Source of the DNA: Macrostomum hystrix
Taxonomy: Eukaryota; Platyhelminthes; Macrostomidae
Assembly: GCA_950097015.1 (NCBI GenBank)
Contig: CATNEN010000003.1
Span: 11,871,501-11,935,500 of the forward strand
DNA: 64,000 nucleotides
Reading direction: 5' to 3'
The notes under the pieces were generated by a model that worked only from the letters and a program-made list of their open reading frames with translations, ran no database searches and was not told the origin of the DNA. Of this stretch, positions 32,272 through 44,800 are shown piece after piece. The position numbers and the translations under genes are program-made. How positions within the stretch are numbered: position 1 is the stretch's first letter; the number at the start of each line of letters is the position of its first letter.

Positions 32272-35200
32272 TCAACGCATTGTTAGCCAAATGACGATGA
32301 CAGCCGCTGACAACACCTGCAAGGTCCAGCAGCTTGTCAGTGGACTGGCTGATTTTTTATACCAGTCTTCGCCAGGGCAGTCGGCGTCCCAGCCGACGCG
32401 GGCGCCATTCTCCTTGTTTTTGGCAGCGATGAAAGTTTGCAGTGGGGCGAAATAGTCGAGAAGCGGCTGCGCGCTGATCTCTCGGGTGCCGCTGATCTGG
32501 TAGAGTGCCTCCTCCCAATGGACTGAACTGCCCAGCTCAAGCATGGCCCTGTTTGCAATGATTGGAGCTTGGCGCTTGCACATATCTAACAGGTGATGTT
32601 CCTGTCTAACAGATTATTGTTCTTGTCTAACAGGTGATGTTCCTGTCTAACAGATTATTGTTCTTCTCTAACAGGTAATGTTTCTGTCTAACAGATTATT
32701 GTTCTTGTCTAACAGGTGATGTTCCTGTCTAACAGATTATTGTTCTTGTCTAACAGGTGATGTTTCTGTCTAACAGATTATTGTTCTTGTCTAAGAGGTG
32801 ATGTTTCTGTCTAACAGGTTATGGTTCTGTCTAACTGAAGATGTTTCTGTCTAACAGGTGATGTTTCTGTCTAACAGGTGATGTTCCTGTCTAACAGATT
32901 ATTGTTCTTGTCTAACAGGTGATGTTTGTGTCTAACAGATTATTGTTCTTGTCTAACAGGTGATGTTTCTGTCTAACAGATTATTGTTCTTGTCTAACAG
33001 GTGATGTTTCTGTCTAACACGTGATGTTTCTGTCTAATAGGTTATGGTTCTGTCTAACAGGTGATGTTTCTGTCTAACAGGTTATGGTTCTGTCTAACTG
33101 AAGATGTTTCTGTCTAACAGGTGATTTTTCTGTCTAACAGGTGATGTTCCTGTCTAACAGGTGATGTTTCTGTCTAACTGGTGAGGTTCCTATTTTCAGG
33201 TTTCTGATTCATCATCAAATCCTCAAAATAGGTTACAGAGCGGAATAGGATAATGTTTTGTACTCATTGTAAACATTGCGTACAAAAAATTAATTAAAGA
33301 AGTTCTACTAAAAGTAGTCAAAAAGGTTCTGCAAGTTAACAAAGTTAAAAAAGGCAGCAAAGCGAGCTCACTTTAGCTTGGCGCCAGCGGCCGGGTTGCC
33401 ATAGATACTACACTTGTGCAGATTCTCCGTGACTCCAGCGGCATTGCACAGGGACTTGTGAAATTGAAACTGCAGCAGCAGGCTGATAAAGTATCTGCGA
33501 AAATAAAAAGCAAAGATAAGAACTTTTCTCGTAGCTAAAGATTTTGCTCCCGTTATCTGAGTCAAAAGCAATTAGAAATTTTAATTTTAATTTTATTATC
33601 ACAAAATTTTCAGTCTGAATGCGGCGTGGTAAAGTCGGCAGGTAACTATGGAGATAAGAAACACAAACAAATTTAGGTTGCGAGATTTTGCACGTGATTT
33701 TTTAAAACTTAATAATTAAGTAACTCTTTAAATGGATTTTAAACTCAAAATAGTGATGCGCGAATATTTTAACGAATAAAAATCCCAAACACTGGTGTAT
33801 CAGCTTAAAAAATCCCAACTCACGTAAACCCAAATCACAGAATACAACTCGAAATTCTCAGCTGGAGTTTCAATGCTCATGAATTCGAACTGGGGAATCC
33901 CAATTTGGGAATAAAATTAGGGAATCCTAACTCGAGAATCCCGGCTTTACGAAACCTCAACTCGCAGATTACCAAACTAATATCTCAGCTGGAGGATCCA
34001 AGCCGAGGAATCCCGAATTAGTAATCCCAATTCGAGAAACTAAACCGGGAAATCCTAACTCGGGGACTCCTAAATGAGGAATCTCTGCATTAGAATCCCA
34101 ACTCAAGAATTACAAATGAGGAATCCCAACTGGGGAATCTCAACTGGGGAATCTCAACTCGGGAATTCCAACTGGGGAAACCCAACAGGGGAATCCCAAC
34201 TGGGGAATCCTAACTGGGGAATCCCAACTGGGGAATCCCAACTGGGGAATCCTAACTGGGGAATCCCAACTAGGGAATCCTAACTCAATGCGGCCCAGCT
34301 GCCGCAGCCTCACCTCATGTACTCCACATTCGCCACAACATGATAAATTGCTCCGGCGTCGAAGTCCTTCTCGGAGCGGAGCACGGGACTCGACACGCCC
34401 ATCAGCTGGCAGCGCTGATTGACCCACTCGGAGTTCCACTTGTCCTTTGGCACCTGGCCTTTGAGCAGTTTGTATCGATAATGATCAATCAGGTAACCGA
34501 ATGGCAGGTAGGCAGCCTTCTTCATCGCCATGAGGTACAGAGAGTTCAAGTAGAATTCTTCGCTTTCGCTACCAGATGTAAGCAGGCCGAGTTTTCTCAG
34601 ATGACCAGGCGTCATGACTGACAGCTCGATCGTGTCACCGATGGCCTCGTGAAATCCAGGATTGGCGCCGCCACGGAATACAACTGGCTGCTTCTCGTAC
34701 TGCTGGTAATACTGGATGTGGCCCATTTCGTGGTGAGTGACAGCTAGGAAATGACCATTGATCTCCGTGCACTGCTTGATACGGAAATCACCGCTGTTGG
34801 TGTAGAAATCCCAAGCCGATGCGTGGCAAACCATGCTAACCCCGGGGATTTTATCGATCACCGACTTAGCCCAGAAGGTGTCAGTCATGTTGCCGAGACC
34901 CAGAGAGGCGAAGAAGTCCTGGCTGACTTCGAACATCTGCTTCACAGTCCAGTTCTGCAAACGGAAATGAAGGATTGTCTAACAGGTGGTTTCGGTTGTC
35001 TAACAGGTGGTTTCGGTTGTCTAACAGGTGATTTCGGTTATCTGACAGGTGGTTTCAGTCGTCTAACAGGTGGTTTCGGTTGTCTAACACGTAGCCTTGT
35101 TTGTCTAACAGGTAGATTGTGTCTAACAGGTTTCTTGATTGTCTAACAGGTTTCTTAATTCAATAAAATGTGGTACTTTATTGTCGAACAGGTAGTGTTT

Positions 35201-38200
35201 ACTATCTAACACATACTTTGATTGTCAAACAGTTGACAAGGCTATCTAATAGTTAATTTTCCAACAGTCTGTTACTCACCTTCTCCTTCATAACCTTGGT
35301 CACATCGATTTGCTGCTCATTCGGAAATGGTTTAGTAAACGGCTCCAAATCGTCCCAACGACCGCCCCACATGTGGCCGAGAATGTGTCCGGGAATGTGA
35401 CCAGTCGGCGGGAAAATATTCTCAGAATATTTCTTCTTCAGAGCGTGTCTCACATAGGCGTGCAATTCTCTGTAGAGCGGCATCAGGCCTTGAAACAGGT
35501 CGTTCATGATCTTCTCAAAGTCCTGACCAGGTTTTGGCTCGTACCAGGATTGCCAATAAGCAGCGAAATTGGCATAGCCTGCCTGCTTGATCATCTCGTT
35601 GGCCAGGTCCACGTATTGCTCGTACTGCTGCTTCACGGGTTTGCCGCTGGCGTCTCTCCAGCGAACCCACAGTTCGCGTTTCACCTCCTCGCTGACATTC
35701 GGATCCGCCATGAGGCCAGTGACGTCTGGAATAAATCACGATTCGTAGAATTCACGATTCTTAGAACTCGATTCACGATTCTTAGAACTTGATTCACGAT
35801 TCTTAGAACTCGATTCATGATTCTTAGAATTCGATTTACGATTCTAAGAATTCAATTTACGATTATTAGAATTCGATTCATGATTCTTAGAACTCGATTC
35901 ACGATTATTAGAATTCGATTCAAGATATTTTGAAATCTCGATTCTTAGAATTAACGATCATTAGAATTCGGTTCACGATTCTTAGAATTTCGTTAATAAT
36001 TTTTTATAATTCATGATTTTATAATTCGATTTACGATTCTTAGAATTCAAAATACGATTCTAAGAATTTACGAATTTTAGAATTCAACTAGCAACCAATA
36101 CCCTGTATGGGGGAAGAAGATCGCGCTTTGAAGCCCTGAGAAGAAAAATCATTAAACTTTAATTTTCTTGATATCTCCTCGATATTGCCGTTACGCTAAC
36201 ACTTTTATAGGTCATTCCATCCTTTGACAAATCATACTACCCTCTCGTTATGTCATACTACCTTCTCAACAAAACAAATTCCCTAGAATTTAAATGCTTA
36301 TGTTCACAAATTCCATGCAATTTTCATGATATCCATTGCACGCTATCCATTGATATCTAGCGCTATATTCTTTAGTTTTCTGTTTTTCTTTGAATTATTA
36401 TTATGCTTTAAAAAACAAATGATTGCTTCCCCGCTCGAAAAAGACAGCATCATTAAAATAATTGTGCCATTTGCTCCGATTAAAATATTTTCTTCTAGTT
36501 TTTAATCTAATAACGGTTGCAGCAATCTTTAAAACACTTTTCTTTCGTTTTGAAAATAAAATAACGCAAAAAGCTCCGTATGCTCGAATAGTCTTCATTT
36601 AGTTTTGAATCCAATAGCGCTTGAAGCCATGCTAAAAATGATTCAACTAAGAACTATTTTAGCTATTTACGGATTTTTTCTAGTTCTAAATCTGATAACG
36701 CTTGCAGCTATGCTCATATAAAATATCTTTCCTTCGTTATAGCAGCGAATAACGCTAAAAGCTACGTATGATTGAACAGTCTTCATTGAGTTTTAAATCT
36801 AATAACGCTTGAAGCAATGTGCGAAAAATATAAAAACTAAAAATGATTTTTAAAAAATTTAAATTCTTCACTTTTTTTACTCTAAATTTAAAACTTTTAA
36901 AACTCTTTTTTAATAATTTTTAGTTTTAATGTTTTTCGCACATATTTTTCGCACATTTAAATTAAACGCTTGAAGCAATGTGCGAAAAAATGTGCGAAAA
37001 ATATTAAAACAATAAATTATTAACGCTTGTAGCTGTGCTCAACATTTTTTCTTCTAGTTCTGAATCTGATAAGGCTTGCAGCAATGCTCAAAAAATTCCT
37101 TAGTCTTTAGTATCGAATAGCACTTGCTCCTTCACTCGAAAAAACTTCTCACAGCAAAACAGACAGTTTCGGGCCCTATTCTAAAGATGAAAAAATGACG
37201 CTAGAAGTATGGCAGAAAATGACCGCTTTTTTCGAATATTAAATGCCTTTAGAAGCAAATGCTTCATGCTATCATGCTATCCCTTAACAAAGCTTGCTAC
37301 CCCCTTGATAATTTATGCCACTCCCTCTGCAATGTATGCTCTACCCTCGATAATTCATGCTAGTCCATTGATAAGTTATGATTCGTGCTACACCTCAATA
37401 AATTATTCGTTTCTCTTGAAAAAAATGTTTTTTTTCTCAAGGTATTATGGTATCCCCTTGAAATCTCAATCTTTCTTCTGGAAATCGCATGCCACATCAT
37501 AAAGAAATCATGATAGTCCCTAGATATGTACTGCCTAATTTCTCCACAAATTCCATACAATTTACTTGTTATCCCATGCTGCTATCTATTGATATCTAGC
37601 GCTGTATTCCTTAGATTTCATGTCTTCTTTCGAATTATTCTGCTTTCAAAAAATAAAAAAAATGATAGCTTCCCTGCCAAAACGCGTAGTTTTAAAAAGT
37701 AATGCTATTATACTCGTAGCTAGGATTAAAATATTTTCTCTAATAACGAATGCAGCAATGCTCAAAACACTTTTCTTGAGTTTAAAAAATGCTAAAAGCT
37801 ACGTGCGCTCGAACAGTTTTCGTTAAGTTTTGAATCGAATAAAGCTTAAAGCAAAAAAATTAATGCTTGAAAAATTGTGAACATTTAAAATTGATAACGC
37901 TTTTAGCAATGCTCACATAGTTCTACGAGTTATGAATCTGATACCGCATGCAGCTATGCTCAAAAATGTTTCATTCGTTTTAGGATCGAATAAAGTTAAA
38001 AGCTACCTATGCTCGAACAGTCTTCATTGAGATTTGAATCGAATAACCCTTGAAGCAATGTGCGAAAAATGTTAAAATTTAAAACTAATAACGCTTCTAG
38101 CAGTGCTCAACATGTTTTTTCTAGTTCTGTATCTGATAACGATTGCAGCAATGCTCAACTTTTTTTCCTTAGTCTTAGTATCGAATATTGCTTGCTCCTA

Positions 38201-39944
38201 CACTCGAAAAACTTTTCTCACAGCAAGAACAGAAATAAAATGAAGTTAACAAATGTTTGCTAGTAAATTAGAAAAAATGAAGCAGTAAATAAACTGATAC
38301 TGAAAGTTGACCTGCATTCTGCAAAATAATAAAAGTACTTTACTTCGGAGCTAGTTGACAAGAAAGAGGCACAATGATCGAAGTCGAGAGACAAGGTGTG
38401 ACAATATTAAGGCTGCAGTTTTCAGCGACAGAAAGGAAGAGGAGAGGTCCCGCTATAATTGAGAAATATGAAAGCCCAATCATTGAAATCTGCTATAATC
38501 ATATTACGTACGTTTTAATTATTGAAATCGAATCACTCGATCAGCTATGAGACTAGCGCGATAACTCAGGAATGGGTGCTAAAAATGACGCAATCCCATT
38601 CAATTGAGAGTATCAGCCCTGTTCTATGCTTACGAACGCACGCTCGGGCGAGAAAAGGCACCGATGCAATCTAATAAAACTGCCAGTGACGGGCCCTACG
38701 AGTATTCTAAAGATTTAAAGTGACCTTAAAAGTATAGCAGAAATCGACTGCTTCTTCGAATATTTAATGCCTTTAGAATGAAGTAAATGCTTAGAAAATA
38801 AAAGTGTACCATTCTTTTAGAGAAAGAACTGCATGCGAAAATCTGTCACTTTGGCTAGAATAACGACAAGACCACTTTTTACATTCAGTGAATCGACGCA
38901 CATATTAATGGTTCCCTTTTAGTATGATTTATAGTTATAACGATTTATATGATCCAATTTACGATTCTTACAGTTCGATTCACGATTCAATTCTACGATT
39001 CTTAGAAATTGATTCGCGATTCTTGGAATTCATGGTTCTTAGAATTTACGATTCCTAGAATTCGATTCCTTATAACTTATAATTAGATATAAAATAATAA
39101 TATTAGAAATTGGAAAAATGATTTTAGGATTTCGACTTAGATTTTGATTCCCGATGGTGTTAAAATTTAATCCCGACCAGAAAGGACTGGTTGTACTGTT
39201 TGTTATAGTCCTTGATCCGTTTTTAATCAATTTATAGATTTTTTCAATCATTTTTCGGTTCATATAATCATTTATGCCCGTATATATCGATTTTCCGTCG
39301 ATTAACCGAATAACGAATATGAATTAGGTCTCAATTTTAACTGTACTATTATCCATTACACGCCTTACCAGGTGACAATGGAATCTGCTTCTTTGTTACG
39401 GGATGTTCAACAGTTGCCGTACTCTGAATCCTGATCATATCGCTGCGAAGTTGGCTCAACTGAAATTTTGGTTTCAGCTCGCTTTATAGACAAATTCTCA
39501 TTTACAAATGGAATAAGTACAGGTTTAATCTCTCCATTCATAAAAAAAACTAATTTTCCCGAGCACATAAGACTTTAGTTGTCTCACCTTCGTCTGCTTG
39601 GCCTCATCCGTAACAATGGAAGTGCCAATGTCGGCCGCCTTTGAGAACATTCTCTTTAACCGGTCGCTGGGCAGATTAGCCCAATCAAATCTGCTGTCCA
39701 TCTCCTGTCGCTTTCTCAATAGAAATTGACTCAGCTTTAGTCTAGCCGCCAATTCAGCTCGCTCATTCTGCTGGTTGATGTCGGTGTTGTAGGCCCAGCT
39801 AGCCTCCACCACATTGTTTAGTGCAGTTCTATGCTCAGCCGTGAACTGCTCAAACCATAGTGCAGCCTCCGTCTCGTTTGTGCTTTTACAGCTAACCGAA
39901 ATAGCTAGCAAGCTAGCTGTGAAAGTCCAGATGAGAGATTTCAT
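32272..39944 (-). CDS. ACE: Angiotensin-converting enzyme homolog A (single domain)
   Basis: Six - strand exons join in phase: 39588-39944, 39369-39459, 35280-35725, 34314-34954, 33372-33494 and 32272-32548, giving 644 residues. A signal peptide ([19 protein letters not shown]) opens the protein. The M2 zinc metallopeptidase core is intact: [11 protein letters not shown] (HExxH), [12 protein letters not shown] (third ligand Glu), VCHASAWDF, and [19 protein letters not shown], which keeps the equivalents of His513, Tyr520 and Tyr523 of testis ACE. The Lys511 position is Ile, and the Gln281 position (MWGGRW) is Gly, so two carboxylate-binding residues are lost. The C-terminus ends in a hydrophobic tail ([16 protein letters not shown]), possibly a membrane or GPI signal. 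Head-to-head with homolog B. Confidence 0.95.
32583..33190. repeat. 20/21-bp minisatellite in ACE-A intron 5
   Basis: About 30 copies of ctaacaggtgatgtttctgt alternating with a 21-bp form (ctaacagattattgttctt plus gt), giving 41-bp dimers in part of the array. Because the gene is on the - strand, the ctaacag core is antisense and cannot act as an acceptor in the transcript. Confidence 0.95.
34085..34290. repeat. 14-bp minisatellite in ACE-A intron 4
   Basis: Unit aactggggaatccc, about 14 clean copies, grading into older degenerate copies back to about 33850. It ends about 25 bp from the exon 4 donor. Confidence 0.9.
34975..35215. repeat. 21-bp minisatellite in ACE-A intron 3
   Basis: Roughly ten copies of a 21-bp unit (ctaacaggtggtttcggtt plus gt). 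It shares the ctaacaggtg core with the intron 5 array, so the two introns of this gene carry related repeats. Confidence 0.9.
35735..36075. repeat. 21-bp minisatellite in ACE-A intron 2 (acceptor side)
   Basis: Degenerate copies of a 21-bp unit (acgattcttagaactcgatt plus c) next to the exon 3 acceptor. The same unit reappears at 38945-39065 near the other end of this 3.6-kb intron. Confidence 0.85.
36180..38270. repeat. Diverged 1.1-1.2-kb tandem duplication in ACE-A intron 2
   Basis: Blocks such as gatatctagcgct (36350 and 37591), the ttcattgagttttgaatc-type phrase, and tagtatcgaata...cttgctcc...ctcgaaaaa (37107 and 38176) recur about 1.07-1.24 kb apart. A further partial copy of cgggccct...tttaatgccttta lies near 38692-38775. 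It is AT-rich without coding potential. Confidence 0.7.
38945..39065. repeat. 21-bp minisatellite in ACE-A intron 2 (donor side)
   Basis: Second block of the acgattcttagaattcgatt-type unit, related to 35735-36075. Confidence 0.8.
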
Positions 39945-40314
39945 TTTTATTCTACTGCGAAATACGTCTGTGATGCGCCACTTGCAGTTGGCAGTCACAT
40001 ACAGAATTAAAATAAGGCTAACAATTTTATAGAGAAGTTTCTAATCTTTGTTGATAATAAATTTCGTCCACTCACCATTTATTTTCGGTTACCATGCAAT
40101 GAAAGGCACGTTGGTATTTCATGACCTCAGGCCCATACTAAATTTTTCGTCCTTTTTGCGAGCATGTTGGCCAACCTTAAAGTCACACTGCAATTGAACA
40201 CTATGAGTATGTGTGCCTGATTTACGAATAATTGGCCTGTTGGCAATGCGTCTGTGGGTAATCCATCTGCGGACAATTGGTCTGTGGACAATTCGTCTAT
40301 GACAGGAGGGCTGC
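39945..40314. promoter_or_regulatory. Divergent intergenic region between the two ACE genes (proximal part)
   Basis: The two ACE genes start at 39944 (-) and 41813 (+), so this 1.87-kb spacer should hold both promoters. No TATA box or other core element could be chosen with confidence. The spacer has been invaded by a SINE and a hAT-linked minisatellite. Confidence 0.35.
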
Positions 40315-40595
40315 AGGAAATGGCATGTCATTTCCTGAGCACACACGCACACAGATACTGTACGCAGGCACACGCTCACACAGGTGTGTACATCTGCCCT
40401 GACTTTCTCATCGTCAGGCAGTGTGCACTCTCACTGTGCCTTGGAGGTTGGCCCTCAAGGGTGTGTCGCACGACAAGCCCCCAGCCTTCTCTCCGCGGCT
40501 GCACCCCAAATAAATGTGGCCTCGCCGCGGAATCGAGCACAAGGACCTTGGTGCCAGAGGCAAATGCGTTAACCGCTCTAGCACTCACATTTTTT
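40315..40595 (-). mobile_element. tRNA-derived SINE, family 1
   Basis: On the - strand the tRNA-like head (cgcatttgcctctggcacc, then gctcgattccgcggcg) is followed by the family body (gcacagtgagagtg, gacgatgagaaagtcagg, gtgtgtgctcagga) and ends near aggagggctgcagg. It matches the copies at 51957 and 53375. Boundaries are approximate and no target duplication was found. Confidence 0.8.
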
Positions 40596-40793
40596 CTAAC
40601 TAATAGGTCAGGGGTTCGAAAACCTCAATCAGCACAACAGTTTTCAACATGCTTGTAAATAACTTTCAACATGCATAGTGTCCTGTCATTTTTGTTTTAA
40701 TTAGTTCGTGCAGAACACTACCTACACTGTACTAGGTTAAATTTCTATTTGAAAGTTTAATTACAACAGAATATCTAGCCTATAGATCGGGGG

Positions 40794-40870
40794 GTCGGCA
40801 AACACCGGCCCGCGGGCCAGATGCGGCCCTCGAAGCTCCCAAATCCGGCCCTTTGCCCCTTCCGACACCT
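40794..40870 (+). mobile_element. hAT-type terminal sequence
   Basis: ggggtcggcaaacaccggcc, then cgcgggccagatgcggccct, is very similar to the GC-rich terminal segment shared by many animal hAT (Tip100/Zaphod-like) DNA transposons. The second end was not found, so the element is truncated or very divergent on the right. The 16-bp minisatellite follows directly. Confidence 0.6.
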
Positions 40871-41480
40871 ACAGTCTCCTGTCTTATCTCTCCCGTGTCT
40901 CATCTCTCCCATGTCTTATCTCTCCCATGTCTTATCTCTCCCGTGTCTCATCTCTCCCGTGTCTCATCTCTCCCATGTCTTATCTCTCCCGTGTCTCATC
41001 TCTCCCGTGTCTCATCTCTCCCGTGTCTTATCTCTCCCGTGTCTCATCTCTCCCGTGTCTTATCTCTCCCGTGTCTCATCTCTCCCGTGTCTCATCTCTC
41101 CCGTGTCTCATCTCTCCCGTGTCTCATCTCTCCCATGTCTTATCTCTCCCGTGTCTCATCTCTCCCGTGTCTCATCTCTCCCGTGTCTCATCTCTCCCGT
41201 GTCTCATCTCTCCCATGTCTTATCTCTCCCGTGTCTCATCTCTCCCGTGTCTTATCTCTCCCGTGTCTCATCTCTCCCATGTCTTATCTCTCCCGTGTCT
41301 CACCTCTCCCATGTCTTATCTCTCCCGTGTCTCATCTCTCCCGTGTCTCATCTCTCCCGTGTCTCATCTCTCCCGTGTCTTATCTCTCCCGTGTCTCATC
41401 TCTCCCGTGTCTTATCTCTCCCGTGTCTCATCTCTCCCGTGTCTCATCTCTACCGTGTCTCATCTCTCCTGTGTCTCATC
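40871..41480. repeat. 16-bp minisatellite, second locus
   Basis: About 38 copies of tctcccgtgtc(t)(c/t)atc, the same unit as 5698-7672, with a more frequent cttatc variant. It is followed by a short (tcgttaaaata)n repeat to 41530. Confidence 0.95.
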
Positions 41481-41812
41481 TCGTTAAAATATCGTTAAAA
41501 TATCTCGTTAAAATATCGTTAAATATTTAACGATTCGGAGTTTTTTGCCTTGCATTTTGCGCATCAACTTCGAAAACAGGAATTTTCGGGGAATTTAGCG
41601 CTAGGTGCCAAAAACGCGATGCGCTTGAACCACAGAGGAAGAAATCGGCAGAAATGGCCAACGCATTTCTGATTGGGCCGAGGAAAGCCATAAAAATCTG
41701 TCTATAAAATGCTAACAAGTTTTGGAAAATTTTAATCCATTGCACTAATTGCGCATTTTTTTCTGTTTGAAAAATCAAGCCCAACATTGCTGCCGTTGGT
41801 TACCAAAAGAAT

Positions 41813-44800
41813 ATGCCACTGTTGAATAAGAATAGTCTTATAACTTACCTTTGTCTCTTGTCGGCACTGACACTGCGGGCTCAATGTTTGAGTACTGATG
41901 AAGCTCAAGCCAAGATCTGGTTGGATAATTTCAACGAACAGCATCGAATATTGCTAGTTGAGTATACACAAGCAGGTTGGAATTTTCAGGTCAGTCTGAG
42001 CGGGGACACAGAGCAGAGAATGCTTGATGCTGAGGTCAAGTACAACAAGTTTCTAAGAAATAAACGATTGGAAATGGACCAGCTTTTTGATTGGCGGCGA
42101 TTTGAAAATGCAACTTTGACAAGAATGTTTGATAGGGCTGCAGATATTGGACTGTCAGCTGCTAAGGACGTTTCGAAGTTAAGCAAGGTGAGTTTCAATT
42201 CAGATTGCTGTCCACCAACTCGATCAATGTCAGATTGATGCTGTCTAAATAATTCGACCCCTGTCACTCATAATATACAAATAGTAACTGTTTAAATTTC
42301 AGTTAAGCAGTTTGATCAACAACATGTCAAGAATCTACAGTATGGCAACTGTTTTGGATCCTATTAGCAACAAACTGATTCCTTATTCGCCCAGTAAGAA
42401 TATTTTGTGAAGCATTTTAACTTGATGACTCTCTGTTTTACAAACTTTGGTCATGTCTCCACTCCAGATATCACCGGTATGATGGGCGCCATCGCTGTAC
42501 CTGAGGAGGTGAAACGGCAGCTGTGGTCGCGCTGGAGAGATGCCACTGGAAAGCGTATCAGGCGGATGTATGAAAGCTACGTCGAGTTGTCTAATGATTT
42601 AATTAAGGATGCCGGATTTGAGAACTACGCCCAGTACTGGCAGTCGCAGTACGAGCCGCGAGACGGTGAAGACTTTGAAAACACTATGTACAACCTGTGG
42701 CTTGAGGTGGAACCATTTTATCGAGAGCTGCATGCATACGTTCGACACGCGCTACAAACTAGACTGTATTCATCAAAAATCTTTCCCTCAACTGGTCACA
42801 TTCCCGGACATATCCTGGGTCACATAAGCGCCGGCAGATGGACCGATCTAGGTCACGTGACGCTACCGCACCCGGATGTGCCGAGCCTCGATGTGACCAG
42901 CGAGATGAAGAGACAGGTAAGGATCTGTTTTATCTGGCGAGTGTCTAGTTTATCAGTTGAGTGTCTGGTTTATCTGGCGAGTGTCTGGTTTATCAGTTGA
43001 GTGTCTGATTTATCTGGCCAGTGTCTGGTTTATCAGTTGAGTGTCTGGTTTATCTGGCGAGTGTCTGGTTTATCAGTTGAGTGTCTGATTTATCTGGCGA
43101 GTGTCTGGTTTATCAGTTGAGTGTCTGGTTTATCTGGCGAGTGTCTGGTTTATCAGTTGAGTGTCTGGTTTATCTGGCGAGTGTCTGGTTTATCAGTTGA
43201 GTGTCTGGTTTATCTGGCGAGTGTCTGGTTTATCAGTTGAGTGTCTCATTTATCTGGCGAGTGTCTGGTTTATCAGTTGAGTGTCTGATTTATCTGGCGA
43301 GTGTCTGGTTTATCAGTTGAGTGTCTGGTTTATCTGGCGAGTGTCTGATTTATCTGGCGAGTGTCTGGTTTATCAGTTGAGTGTCTGGTTTATCAGTTGA
43401 GTGTCTGGTTTATCAGTTGAGTGTCTGGTTTATCAGTTGAGTGTCTGGTTTATCTGGCGAGTGTCTGGTTTATCAGTTGAGTGTCTGGTTTATCTGGCGA
43501 GTGTCTGGTTTATCAGTTGAGTGTCTGATTTATCTGGCCAGTGTCTGGTTTATCAGTTGAGTGTCTGGTTTATCTGGCGAGTGTCTGGTTTATCAGTTGA
43601 GTGTCTGGTTTATCATTTGAGTGTCTGGTTTATCATTTGAGTGTCTGATTTATCTGGCGAGTGTCTGGTTTATCTGGCGAGTGTCTGGTTTATCATTCGA
43701 GTGTCTGATCTATCTGGCGAGTGTCTGGTTTATCAGTTGAGTGTCTGGTTTATCTGGCGAGTGACTGGTTTATCAGTTGAGTGTCTGATTTATCTGGCGA
43801 GTGTCTGGTTTATCAGTTGAGTGTCTGGTTTATCATTTGAGTGTCTGATTTATCAGTTGAGTGTCTGGTTTATCAGTTGAGTGTCTGGTTTATCTGGCGA
43901 GTGTCTGGTTTATCAGTTGAGTGTCTGGTTTATCTGGCGATTGACTGTTTTTTCTGATGATTGAATACTGGTATTGAAACAGGTAAGTTTCAATCAATAT
44001 TGAAATCAAGACCATCCTCAAAGCAGAACTGGACAGCCAGGCGAATATTTCAAGTCAGTGAAAGCTTCTATGCCTCACTGGGTCTTGGTCGCATGACAGA
44101 CAGCTTCTGGAACAAATCGATCATTGAGAGGCCTCACGGTGCTAGGATGGTGTGCCACCCTTCAGCCTGGGATTTTTCCACAAACAATGGCGACTTCCGC
44201 ATTAAACAGTGCACCGCAATAGACATCAACCATTTGATTATAACCCATCACGAGATGGGCCACGTACAGTACTACATGCAGTACGAGACGCTGCCTCTGC
44301 AATTTCGCGGCGGCGCCAACCCGGGATTTCACGAGGCCGTTGGAGACACAATCGAACTATCTGTGATGACTCCGACCTATCTGAGAAAGATTGGCCTACT
44401 AAAGTCCGAAAGTGATTCTGATGAGTTCTATACTAATTATCTCTACCTGATGGCTTTAAAGAAGGTGGTTAATCTACCATTTGGCTACCTGGTGGATCAC
44501 TATCGCTACAAACTATTCAAAGGCGAGGTGCCTAAAGATCAATGGAACTCTAAATGGGTCAATCTACGGTGTAAACTGATGGGCGTAGCAGCTCCCGTGC
44601 CGAGAACTGAGCAGGATTTTGATGCCGGCGCAATTTATCACGTTGCTGCCGATATTGAATACATGAGGTTTGTCTGATTCGCCTTTTTGATAAACCATTT
44701 TCATATGCACTCATTTAATCAATGGAGACACCACTCACCAACCCCTGAATTGGTGGTGTCACTCACATAAATCCAAGGTGTCACTCACCCAAATCCAAGG

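Noticed and set aside
32583-33190. ctaacaggtg repeats as multiplied splice sites
   Set aside because: The host gene is on the opposite strand, so the motif is antisense in the transcript.
40821-41530. 225-codon ORFs at the second 16-bp array
   Set aside because: Same artefact as the first array.
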